DNA of 64,000 nucleotides from Rhizobium sp. G21 (GTDB lineage: Bacteria > Pseudomonadota > Alphaproteobacteria > Rhizobiales > Rhizobiaceae): NCBI RefSeq assembly GCF_014158035.1, contig NZ_JACFXW010000002.1, forward strand, positions 310,001 through 374,000. The letters run 5' to 3'. Position numbers and translations under genes: made by a program. Shown here piece by piece: positions 56,476-64,000 of the stretch. Positions within the stretch are counted from its first letter, which is position 1; every line of letters begins with the position of its first letter. The notes beneath the pieces are model-generated. The model was not told the origin of the DNA, searched no databases, and saw only the letters and a list, made by a program, of their open reading frames with translations.

Positions 56476-58095
56476 ATGAAGAAATATGATGTCGTGGTGA
56501 TCGGCGGCGGCCATAACGGGCTTGTCGCGGCCTGCTATCTGCAGCGGGCGGGGCTTCAGGTCGCGGTGGTCGAGAAGAATGACTGGGTGGGCGGTGCCGC
56601 CACCTCGCGCAAGCTGGCCGACGAGGTGTTCTACTCGAATTGTTCCTATGTCTGCTCACTGTTCCGGCCCGAGATCATGCGCGATCTGGAACTGCCGCGC
56701 TTCGGCCTGCAGATCGTCGCCTATGAAGGCGGCGCCGTTCTGACGCGGGACGGCGGCTATCTGTCCTCCTATCGCGATCATCACCGCCACCGGCGGGAAT
56801 TCGCCCGCTATTCCGCCCGCGACGCCGAAGCCTATGACCGCTATGCCCGTGACGTGACCAGGCAATGCCGTTTCATCCAGCCGTTGTTGATGCGGACGGC
56901 GCCCGATCCCTTTTCCTTGCGGCCACGCGACATCGGCGAATTGCTGTTTCTCGCCCGCAAGGTCGGCGATATGAGCGCCGCCGAATTTTCCCGGACGACG
57001 CGTTTCTGGACCATGTCGATCTCCGATTTTCTCGACGAATATTTCGAGACCGAGGTCATCAAGGCCTATCTGGCGATCTCAGGCATCATCGGCACGGCGC
57101 TCGGGCCGATGTCGCCGGGCACGGCCTATGTGCTGCTGCATCACTATATGGGCGAAGTCGACGGCTCCGTCGGCGCCTGGGGCTATGCGCGCGGCGGCAT
57201 GGGCGCGATCACGCAGGCGCTGTCCGCCTCTTTCCAGGCTGCCGGCGGCGACATCCGGACAGGCGCGGAGGTCGACAGTGTCATCATCCGCAATGGCGAG
57301 GCCGAAGGCGTGGCGCTCGCCAATGGCGACGAGGTGAGGGGCCGACTGGTTCTCTCCAACGCCGACGTCAAGCGGACATTCCTGAAGCTTGTGGACGAGA
57401 AGCAGCTTCCGGAGCGCTTTGTCCATCGCGTCAAGCATTTCAAGATGCGCGGCTCGTCGGGCAAGGTGAATATCGCGCTCGATGGCCTGCCGGACTTTCC
57501 CGCGCTGCCGCCGGGCTGCCATTCCATCAAGGGCGATCTTCATTTCACCGACACGGTCGAGCGGATCGAACGCGCCTATGACGATTGGAAAGACGGGCGC
57601 TGGTCGGCTGATCCGTTCCTCGACGCGATGATCCCGACCACGCTCGATCCGACCATGGCGCCGCCCGGCAAGCATTTCATGAGCTGTTTCGTTCAATATT
57701 GTCCGCCCAAAGTGGAAGGGCGCGACTGGACCGACGCCGACCGCGACGCTTTCGCCGAAACCGTGATCTCGCAGATCGCCGATTATTCGCCCGGATTCCG
57801 CGACCGCATCCTGCATATGGAGGTGCGGACGCCGAGGGAACTGGAGGCGGAAGTCGGCCTCACGGAAGGCAATATCTTCCAAGGCGAACTGACCTTCGAT
57901 CAGTTGCTGTTCAACCGCCCGGTGCCGGGCTACGCCCAATATCGAAGCCCGGTGAAAGGGCTTTATCTCTGCGGCTCCTCCACCCATCCCGGCGGCGGCG
58001 TGATGGGCGCGCCCGGCTACAATGCCGCGGCCGAAGTGCTGCGCGATCTCAAACTGCCCCGCACCCATATGAGCCCGGCCCATGACATCCTATGA
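56476..58095 (+). CDS. CrtI-like FAD oxidoreductase 1
   Basis: A 539-residue phytoene-desaturase-like flavoprotein. The FAD site is KYDVVVIGGGHNGLVAACYLQ and the second glycine segment is VGGAATSRKL. The C-terminal FAD-binding end is LYLCGSSTHPGGGVMGAPGYNAA. Despite the CrtI fold there is no carotenoid gene near. With the second FAD gene (14-bp overlap) and a GcvT-like gene it probably oxidises an amine or sugar-amine substrate. The start ATG 56476 is preceded by GGTGGGG; ATG 56470 is also in frame. Confidence 0.83.
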   Translation: MKKYDVVVIGGGHNGLVAACYLQRAGLQVAVVEKNDWVGGAATSRKLADEVFYSNCSYVCSLFRPEIMRDLELPRFGLQIVAYEGGAVLTRDGGYLSSYRDHHRHRREFARYSARDAEAYDRYARDVTRQCRFIQPLLMRTAPDPFSLRPRDIGELLFLARKVGDMSAAEFSRTTRFWTMSISDFLDEYFETEVIKAYLAISGIIGTALGPMSPGTAYVLLHHYMGEVDGSVGAWGYARGGMGAITQALSASFQAAGGDIRTGAEVDSVIIRNGEAEGVALANGDEVRGRLVLSNADVKRTFLKLVDEKQLPERFVHRVKHFKMRGSSGKVNIALDGLPDFPALPPGCHSIKGDLHFTDTVERIERAYDDWKDGRWSADPFLDAMIPTTLDPTMAPPGKHFMSCFVQYCPPKVEGRDWTDADRDAFAETVISQIADYSPGFRDRILHMEVRTPRELEAEVGLTEGNIFQGELTFDQLLFNRPVPGYAQYRSPVKGLYLCGSSTHPGGGVMGAPGYNAAAEVLRDLKLPRTHMSPAHDIL

Positions 58096-59643
58096 CGCAA
58101 TCATTATCGGCGGCGGCCATAACGGCCTGGTCGCTGCGGCCATGCTGGCGAAATCAGGGCGCAGCACCGTCTGCATTGAGGCCTCCGACCGGTTCGGTGG
58201 CGGCGCCGTGACCCGCGAGTTCCATCCGGGCTTCCGGGTCAGCGGCCTCGCCCATCTTCTCAACCGGCTTGCGCCCGAAGTCGAGCGGGCGCTGGGTCTC
58301 GATCTCTCGCGGCTAGGCGGTCGGCTGGCGTCGACGGTCGTCTTGGGCGCCGATGGCGAGGCTGTCATGCTCGACGGCGCCTATGGCGAGCGGTTGCGAG
58401 GCGTCAGTGACGCAGAGGCAGGCAAGTTCGCGGAATTGCGGACGCTGTTGCTGTCGCAGGCGGGAGTTCTCAAGCGCTTTCAGTCGCGCCGTCCGCCGAT
58501 GCCAGGAAAGTTCGCGGTCGCCGACATCGTCGATTTTGGATTGGCGGGACTGTCGCTCATCCGGCATGGCCGCGATTTCGGCCGCGACTTCGCCCGGATG
58601 CTGCTGATGAATGTCGCCGATGTCCTCGACGAGCATCTGACCGACGACAGGCTGAAAGGGTTGCTGGCTTTCGACGCCACGCTCGGCGTTCATCTCGGCC
58701 CGAGATCGCCGACCTCGCTGATGGGGCTCTATTATCGGCTGGCCGGCGAAAGCCTGGGCGCGGCCGGCGGACAGATCGTGCCGAAGGGCGGGATGGGCGC
58801 GGTGACGGATCTGCTCGTCGGGGCAGCGAAGTCTCACGGAGCGGACCTGCGCAGTGGGGCGCAGGTCAGTCGTATTCTGACCAGTTCGGACGGCGTGAAC
58901 GGCGTCGAACTTGCCGACGGCGCCAGGCTTGTCGCGCCAGTCGTGGTCTCGGCCATTCATCCCGGCGTGACGTTGGGCGGCCTGCTGTCGCCCGGAGAGG
59001 TCGATACCGGCCTTTCCACTGCGATCCGCAAGATCCGCAGCAAGGGCGATGCGGCCAAATTGCATCTCGCGCTCGATCGCATTCCGGATTTCACCGGCGT
59101 GGCGCGACAGGATCTCTCAGGGCGGCTGGTGATCGCGCCATCGATCAGTCAGGTGGAGCGGGCGTTCAATCCGGCCAAATATGGCGAGTTCTCCCCGAGC
59201 CCGTGATGGAAATCGTGCTGCCCAGTGTCAGCGATCCCTCCATGGCGCCGGAGGGCAAGGCGAGTTTATCGGCCGTCATCCAGTTCGCGCCCTATGCGCT
59301 CAAGCAGGGATGGGAAACAGGGCGCGCAGCGTTTCTCGATCGCGTCCTCGACCGGCTTGAGGCCCATGCGCCGGGGCTGAAATCCTCCGTGCTCGCCGCG
59401 GAGCTTCTCGTTCCGCCCGACATCGAACAGATCTATGCGATGCCCGGCGGGCATTGGCATCATGGGGAATTGCAGGTGGATCAGATGCTGTTCAACCGAC
59501 CGGCTTACGGCGCTTCCGGTTACGATACGCCCGTTTCGGGCCTGTTCCTGGCCAGCGCGGGATCGCATCCCGGCGGCGGGATTTCCGGCCTTCCGGGTTA
59601 CAACGCCGCCCGGCATATCCTGTTCAAAGGAGGCGCGCAATGA
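58082..59643 (+). CDS. CrtI-like FAD oxidoreductase 2 (one-base frameshift near 59197)
   Basis: Corrected length 520 residues, same family as its neighbour: N-terminal DAIIIGGGHNGLVAAAMLAK, C-terminal SAGSHPGGGISGLPGYNAA. The frame breaks at CCCCGAGCCC; one extra G gives SPEPVMEIVLPSVSD and an uninterrupted protein. It overlaps the first FAD gene by 14 bp and the GcvT-like gene by 4 bp. Two paired CrtI-like subunits with a folate enzyme are unusual; they may form one enzyme. Confidence 0.8.
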
Positions 59644-60865
59644 CACAGGCGCTTTCGCAGAACGCTCTGGCGCGCAGCCGCGGCCACGCGCTCGTCAATC
59701 TGGAGCCGACGCCTTTCCTCCCCGGCTCGAAGCCCTGTCGATGGAAAACGACTGGTACTCCTGGTCCGGCTTCAAGGCGCCCGGGTCGATCGACGACGAA
59801 GAACTCGAATATTTTGCAATCCGTTCGACGTCCGCTTTGTTCGACATTTCGCCGATGACCAAATACCGCATTCGCGGGCGGGACGCCGAAGCCTATCTCA
59901 ACCGTCTGACCCTGCGCGACGTGCGCAAGCTCAAGCCGGGGCGGGTGCACTACACCGCCTGGTGCGACGATTTCGGCCATGTGCTGGATGACGGCACGCT
60001 GTTTCGACTGGGAGACCATGATTTCCGCCTGTGTTCGCAGGAACGGCATCTTCCCTGGCTGCTCGACAGCGCCGTCGGCTTCGATGTCGTGATCGAGGAT
60101 GAAACCACTGCTGTGGCGGGTCTTGCCCTGCAGGGACCGACGTCGTTCGCGCTGCTGTCCGACGCCGGTTTTTCAGGCGTCAAGCGGTTGAAGCCCTTCG
60201 AGATCGGCAGTTTCGCCCATGCTGGCCGCGATGTACTCGTCTCACGCACCGGCTTCACCGGCGATCTCGGCTATGAATTGTTCTGCGCTGCAGACCTTGC
60301 TCTGTCGCTCTGGGATCGGCTCTGGGAACAAGCTGATCGCCACCGGTTGCGCGCCATCGGCTACCATGCGCTCAACCGCACCCGCATCGAGGCGGGCTTC
60401 ATCGTCGCCAACGCCGATTTCGTGACGGCGGAGACGGCGTTGCGCGAGAGCCGACTGCGCCTGCCCGACGAGATCGGCCTGGACTGGATGGTCGATCTGG
60501 ACAAGCCCAATTTCAACGGACGCCGCGCCATTCTCGCCGCGCGGCGCGACAAAACGCTGAAACATGTGCTGGTGGGACTCGAAATCGACGGCAATACGCC
60601 CGCGCCGCTGGCGCTGCTCTATCACCGCAAGAAGAAGGAAGCGGGCCTGATCACCGCCTCGGTCTGGTCGCCGCTCCTCAAGAAGACGATTGCGATCGCC
60701 AGTCTCCGCCGCCCCTATGGAACGGCGATCACCGGCGATCTCTGGGCGGAAATCTATGCGTTGAATGAACTCGGCTACACCAAGATGATGAAGAGCGTGA
60801 AGATCGCGCCGCGTCCCTTCATCAAACTGCCCCGCCGCACCGCCACCCCGCCCATGCGGACTTAG
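59640..60865 (+). CDS. GcvT-fold aminomethyltransferase-like protein (one-base frameshift near 59721)
   Basis: Corrected length 408 residues. The fold is clear from FDISPMTKYRIRG, the SRTGFTGDLGYELF signature and YHALNRTRIEAGF. The frame breaks in the four-C run 59720-59723; five Cs give FLPRLEALSMENDWYSWSGF. It is translationally coupled to the second FAD gene (ATGA). It could accept a methyl-derived carbon onto tetrahydrofolate, as in DmdA or DmmD-like enzymes. Substrate unknown. Confidence 0.83.
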
Positions 60866-60873
60866 GATCAGTG

Positions 60874-61125
60874 ATGGCTGAGGACGATCTGGACTTCTGG
60901 CGTCAGATTCTGACCCCGACCGGCGTGGAATGGTCGGGGCGGGCGCGTTATGCGGCGGCGATGCATTTTCATCTTCAAGGCGACGTGTCGGCTGGGGTCT
61001 TGGAGATCTACAGGATCTGCTCGCGGCTCGATGATGAAGACCCGCTCGACGCTCTCCGTGCCTATCATCTGGGCGCGGATTGGATCGCAACCGCAGAGGC
61101 AATGCGAAAGCGGTTGGAACGCTGA
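60874..61125 (+). CDS. 84-residue protein of unknown function, end of FAD/GcvT operon
   Basis: Starts MAEDDLDFWRQILTPTGVEW when read from ATG 60874 (an in-frame GTG lies 3 bases upstream). It is helical, charged and soluble, with no recognised motif, Cys cluster or membrane span. It lies 8 bp after the GcvT-like gene in the same direction, and is convergent with the ABC ATPase (15 bp gap). It may be a small subunit of the FAD enzyme. Confidence 0.65.
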   Translation: MAEDDLDFWRQILTPTGVEWSGRARYAAAMHFHLQGDVSAGVLEIYRICSRLDDEDPLDALRAYHLGADWIATAEAMRKRLER

Positions 61126-61140
61126 TCTTTCAAGATCTAC

Positions 61141-62244
61141 TCAGCGTCGCTGCGCCGCCTCATCGCCCAACAGCACAAAGCCCTCGGGGTCGTAAGCGAC
61201 CCGCACCTCTGCGCCGACAGGCAGATCGTCGGCGCCGAAAGCATTCGTCTCGATCAGCGTGACGCTGTGCTCCAAGCCCTCGATCGCGACGTCGAGATGG
61301 GTGACCTCCCCGAAATAGGCGCGATTAATCACCTGCGCCGAAAGGCTATGGGCGTCCGTATCGCCCTCCCACAGGATGCGCAGCCGTTCCGGACGAATGC
61401 CGATCGTGGCCTGTCCGCCTTCGGCCTGAAAGCCACGGGGCTTTTCCAATCGGGCCTCGCCGAATTTGCCTGTGCGCACCAGGAGGTCCGCGCCCTGATC
61501 GGCGACGATCTCGGCGGCGAGAAAATTCATGCCGCCGAGAAAGGCGGCGATGCGGCGGGTGAGGGGGCGCTGGTAGATTTCCTTGGGCGTGGCGACCTGG
61601 GCGATGCGGCCGTCGAACATCACCGCGATGCGGTCCGACATCGCCAAAGCCTCATACTGGTCATGGGTGACCAGCACGAAGGTGATGCCGACGGTTTTCT
61701 GCAATTGCCGGAGTTCGAACTGCATTTCCTCGCGCAGCTTCTTGTCGAGCGCGGACAGCGGCTCGTCGAGCAGCAGCACCTTGGGGCGCAGCACCAGCGC
61801 CCGGGCGAGCGCCACGCGCTGGCGCTGGCCGCCGGAGAGTTCATGCGATTTTCGCTTGCCGAGCGGGCCGAGCCGGACCTGTTCCAGCGCCTCGCCAATC
61901 CGCCGCTTTTCTTCTGTGGGATCGAGCCGCAGACGCTTGAGGCCATAGGCGACATTGTCGGCGACATCGAGATGCGGAAAGATCGCGTAATTCTGGAACA
62001 CCATATTGACCGGGCGGTGATTGGGCGGACGCGCGCTCACCTCCTCGCCGTCGATGCGGATCTCGCCGGATGAGGGATGCTCGAAACCGGCGATGGAGCG
62101 CAGGAGTGTGGTTTTGCCGCAGCCGGACGGGCCGAGCAGCGAAAAGAACTCGCCGCTGGCGATGGTGAGATCGATATCAGTCAACGCCTTGTAGATGCCA
62201 TAGCTTTTGTTGACCTGCCGGATCTCGATCATGTCGTTCTGCAT
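61141..62244 (-). CDS. Polyamine-type ABC transporter ATPase (PotA family)
   Basis: A 367-residue ATPase. Walker A LGPSGCGKTTLL, signature LSGGQRQRVALARAL, Walker B VLLLDEPLSALDKKL and H-loop THDQYEA are intact. A TOBE-2 domain follows (IGIRPERLRILWEG). The start ATG overlaps the permease stop by one base. It energises the two permeases and probably the binding protein at 54390. Confidence 0.92.
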   Translation of the reverse strand: MQNDMIEIRQVNKSYGIYKALTDIDLTIASGEFFSLLGPSGCGKTTLLRSIAGFEHPSSGEIRIDGEEVSARPPNHRPVNMVFQNYAIFPHLDVADNVAYGLKRLRLDPTEEKRRIGEALEQVRLGPLGKRKSHELSGGQRQRVALARALVLRPKVLLLDEPLSALDKKLREEMQFELRQLQKTVGITFVLVTHDQYEALAMSDRIAVMFDGRIAQVATPKEIYQRPLTRRIAAFLGGMNFLAAEIVADQGADLLVRTGKFGEARLEKPRGFQAEGGQATIGIRPERLRILWEGDTDAHSLSAQVINRAYFGEVTHLDVAIEGLEHSVTLIETNAFGADDLPVGAEVRVAYDPEGFVLLGDEAAQRR

Positions 62245-63050
62245 CAGGGCGCTCCCATGGCGGTCAGTCGGTCTTCGGCCCGCTTGCGCAGGATTTCGGC
62301 GATCGCAAGCAACGCGATCGACAGGACGAGAATGAGCGAGCCCAGCGCGAGCACCGAGGGCAGCTTTGCCGCAAACCGCAACTGACCCCAGATATAGACG
62401 GGCAAGGTCGGCTCGGAGCCGGACAGGAAGAAGGCCAGGATGAATTCGTCGAAGGAAATGGTGAAGGACACCAGCAGGCTGGAGACGATCGCCGGCGACA
62501 CCACCGGCAGGATCACCCGCCGGAAGGTGCCGAACGCCGTTTCGCCGAGATCGCGCGACGCTTCTTCGAGCGACGGATCGAGATTCTGGAACCCGGCCGT
62601 CAGCACCGACATGGCGTAGGGTAGACAGAAGACGGTGTGGCCGAGGATTACCGCGATCAGCGAGGCGGAAAAGCCGAGCGACAGGATGATCGTCAGCAGC
62701 GACACCGCAACGATGATCTCCGGCAGAAACAGCGGCGCCATGATCAGTCCGCTCGCCGCCTGCTGGCCCGGAAAGCGATGGCGGCTGAGCGCGCGGGCGG
62801 CGAGAACGCCGAGCGTGGTGGTCAGCAGCGATACGGACAGGCCGACGATCAGGCTGTTGAGGGCGGCGCGCAGCATCTGCGCGTTCCCCCAGACCATTTC
62901 GTGCCATTTCAGCGTGAAGCCGCTCAGCGGCAGGGTCGGAGCCGCCGCTGTATTGAAGGAAAAGACGGGGATGACCAGGATCGGCGCATAGAGAAAGACG
63001 AGATAGACAACCAGATAGATCGACAGAAACGGCAGCCGCACGCTCTTCAT
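62244..63050 (-). CDS. Polyamine-type ABC transporter permease (PotC family)
   Basis: A 268-residue protein with six membrane spans and the EAA-type loop SLEEASRDLGETAFGTFRRV. The N-terminus starts MKSVRLPFLSIYLVVYLVF. It overlaps the neighbouring permease by 4 bp and the ATPase start by one base. Confidence 0.92.
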   Translation of the reverse strand: MKSVRLPFLSIYLVVYLVFLYAPILVIPVFSFNTAAAPTLPLSGFTLKWHEMVWGNAQMLRAALNSLIVGLSVSLLTTTLGVLAARALSRHRFPGQQAASGLIMAPLFLPEIIVAVSLLTIILSLGFSASLIAVILGHTVFCLPYAMSVLTAGFQNLDPSLEEASRDLGETAFGTFRRVILPVVSPAIVSSLLVSFTISFDEFILAFFLSGSEPTLPVYIWGQLRFAAKLPSVLALGSLILVLSIALLAIAEILRKRAEDRLTAMGAP

Positions 63051-63946
63051 CGGATCCTCCGGGCGATGAGCTTCAGGCAGAGCACGACGATCGCGGCGCT
63101 CAGCGATACCGCGATCATGGTGGTGACCGACAGCGCCGCGCCGAGCGGCCAGTTGTTGCCCTTGCCGAATTGCGCCTCGATCGCGGCGGCGATCATCACG
63201 CCTTCCTTGCCGCCCACCAGTTTTGGCGTCACGTAATCGCCGACAGTCGGGATCATCACGATCAGGAAGGCCGAGATCACGCCGGGCATAGAGAGCGGCA
63301 GCGCGACGCGCAGGAAACTCTTGAAGCGGCTGTCGCCGAGATCGCGCGAGGCTTCGAGCAGCGACCTGTCGATCTTTTCCAGCGACACGAAGATCGGGAT
63401 GATGGCGAAAGCGGCCCAGGAATGCACGAGCGCGATCAGCACCGAATTGGCGTTGTAGAGCAGCGAGGTCAGCGGCTGGTCGATCAGGCCCAGGCTGAGC
63501 AGCCCGCCATTCAGCACGCCCTTATAGCCGAGGATCACCTTCCAGGCCATGACGCGCAGCAGATAGCTGGTCCAGCAGGGGATGGTGACGAGAAACAGCA
63601 GCAGATTCTTGCGATGACCGCCATGGAAGGAGATGTACCAGGCGATCGGATAGGACATCATCACAGTAACGGCGCTGGTGGCGAGCGAAATCACTAGCGA
63701 GCGGGAAAGCAGGTCGCGATAGATCGGATCGGTCAGCGCCGTCGTGTAGTTGGCGAGCGTGAAGGTCCTGTCGATGGTCAGGTAATTCTGGCTCCAGACG
63801 CTGTAGATGAGCACGATCAGGATCGGCAGCGCCAAGAGCGCCAGCGCGTAGAGAACGGTCGGCGAGATCAGCAACAGGCCGGCGGCGCGGCTCGACAATT
63901 GCCAGTCTCCGCCGGTTGCGGAGGGTGCGCGCGGTTCAGCCGGCAT
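63047..63946 (-). CDS. Polyamine-type ABC transporter permease (PotB family)
   Basis: A 299-residue protein with about six membrane spans and the EAA-type loop RSLLEASRDLGDSRFKSFLR. It is the first of the three transporter genes here. Another frame running off the window edge ends 11 bp inside its start, so it probably follows a further gene of the same operon. Confidence 0.91.
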   Translation of the reverse strand: MPAEPRAPSATGGDWQLSSRAAGLLLISPTVLYALALLALPILIVLIYSVWSQNYLTIDRTFTLANYTTALTDPIYRDLLSRSLVISLATSAVTVMMSYPIAWYISFHGGHRKNLLLFLVTIPCWTSYLLRVMAWKVILGYKGVLNGGLLSLGLIDQPLTSLLYNANSVLIALVHSWAAFAIIPIFVSLEKIDRSLLEASRDLGDSRFKSFLRVALPLSMPGVISAFLIVMIPTVGDYVTPKLVGGKEGVMIAAAIEAQFGKGNNWPLGAALSVTTMIAVSLSAAIVVLCLKLIARRIR

Positions 63947-64000
63947 CGTCCGCGTTCCCGCGGCGGAGATGTGTCATTCCCATTCCCAGTTCCCCTATGC
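63936..64000 (-). CDS. Possible C-terminal tail of an upstream gene at the window edge
   Basis: An open frame runs from the right edge and ends with a TGA at 63936, overlapping the PotB-type start by 11 bp; it ends GNADDAG. Only about 20 residues are visible, so the product cannot be named. It may be non-coding; an overlapping end would fit the operon style. Confidence 0.25.
   Translation of the reverse strand, partial: IGELGMGMTHLRRGNADDAG

Noticed and set aside
56476..59643. Carotenoid biosynthesis (crtI-type phytoene desaturases)
   Set aside because: No crtB, crtE or crtY gene is near; the two flavoproteins are coupled to a GcvT-fold enzyme and an amine-type transporter instead.

Overview
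This is a high-GC (about 60-65%) chromosomal-type segment from an alphaproteobacterium, most likely in the order Hyphomicrobiales (Rhizobiales). The basis is the gene content: Tct and ABC uptake systems, a ROK repressor, TctD/TctE, BetI-like TetR and dmm/tmm/tdm genes. Operons are tightly packed with many 4-bp ATGA overlaps. I see no rRNA, tRNA, CRISPR array, insertion sequence or phage gene. Genus cannot be fixed from the sequence alone.

Layout. (1) 1-2587: a dimethylglycine-dehydrogenase-type FAD protein (cut by the window edge) translationally coupled to a choline-kinase-like phosphotransferase, with a divergent DeoR repressor. (2) 2626-14737: a methylated-amine locus with an APC permease, an Amt channel, a 56-residue membrane miniprotein, TMAO demethylase (tdm), a small PAS/MCP receptor, TMA monooxygenase (tmm) and dimethylamine monooxygenase dmmDABC. 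Together these would convert trimethylamine to TMAO, dimethylamine and methylamine plus formaldehyde. (3) 14942-21464: a tripartite tricarboxylate transporter (tctCBA) with the divergent tctD-tctE two-component system and a periplasmic binding protein. (4) 21471-25474: two methyltransferases, a DUF3095 protein and a UDP-sugar dehydrogenase. (5) 25652-33125: a sugar ABC transporter with SIS and PfkB enzymes, a set resembling fructosamine (frl) loci, controlled by a ROK repressor with a perfect 10+10 bp operator. (6) 33310-51145: a polysaccharide lyase, a peptide/oligosaccharide-type ABC importer, three glycosyltransferases, a methyltransferase, a 904-residue exporter-like ABC protein with all catalytic motifs eroded, a cyclic-nucleotide-binding protein, an MBL hydrolase, a deacetylase and a fourth glycosyltransferase. 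(7) 51195-54355: HxlR/quinone-oxidoreductase and isochorismatase/GlxA regulator pairs. (8) 54390-63946: a BetI-like TetR with a perfect palindromic operator, two CrtI-like FAD oxidoreductases, a stand-alone GcvT-fold protein, an 84-residue unknown and a polyamine-type ABC transporter. This looks like an undescribed demethylation and uptake module.

A second theme is sequence quality. Twelve otherwise intact genes carry 15 single-base frameshifts, all explainable as a one-base length change of a short homopolymer (14 losses, one gain; nearly all G/C). Correcting each restores a family-typical length and conserved C-terminal or catalytic motifs. I treat these genes as intact genes with probable sequencing errors, not pseudogenes. 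Coordinates below span the corrected genes.

Four separate proteins with a complete or expected GcvT-type folate domain (positions 1, 6422, 13604 and 59640) make one-carbon/N-methyl catabolism the dominant function of the window.
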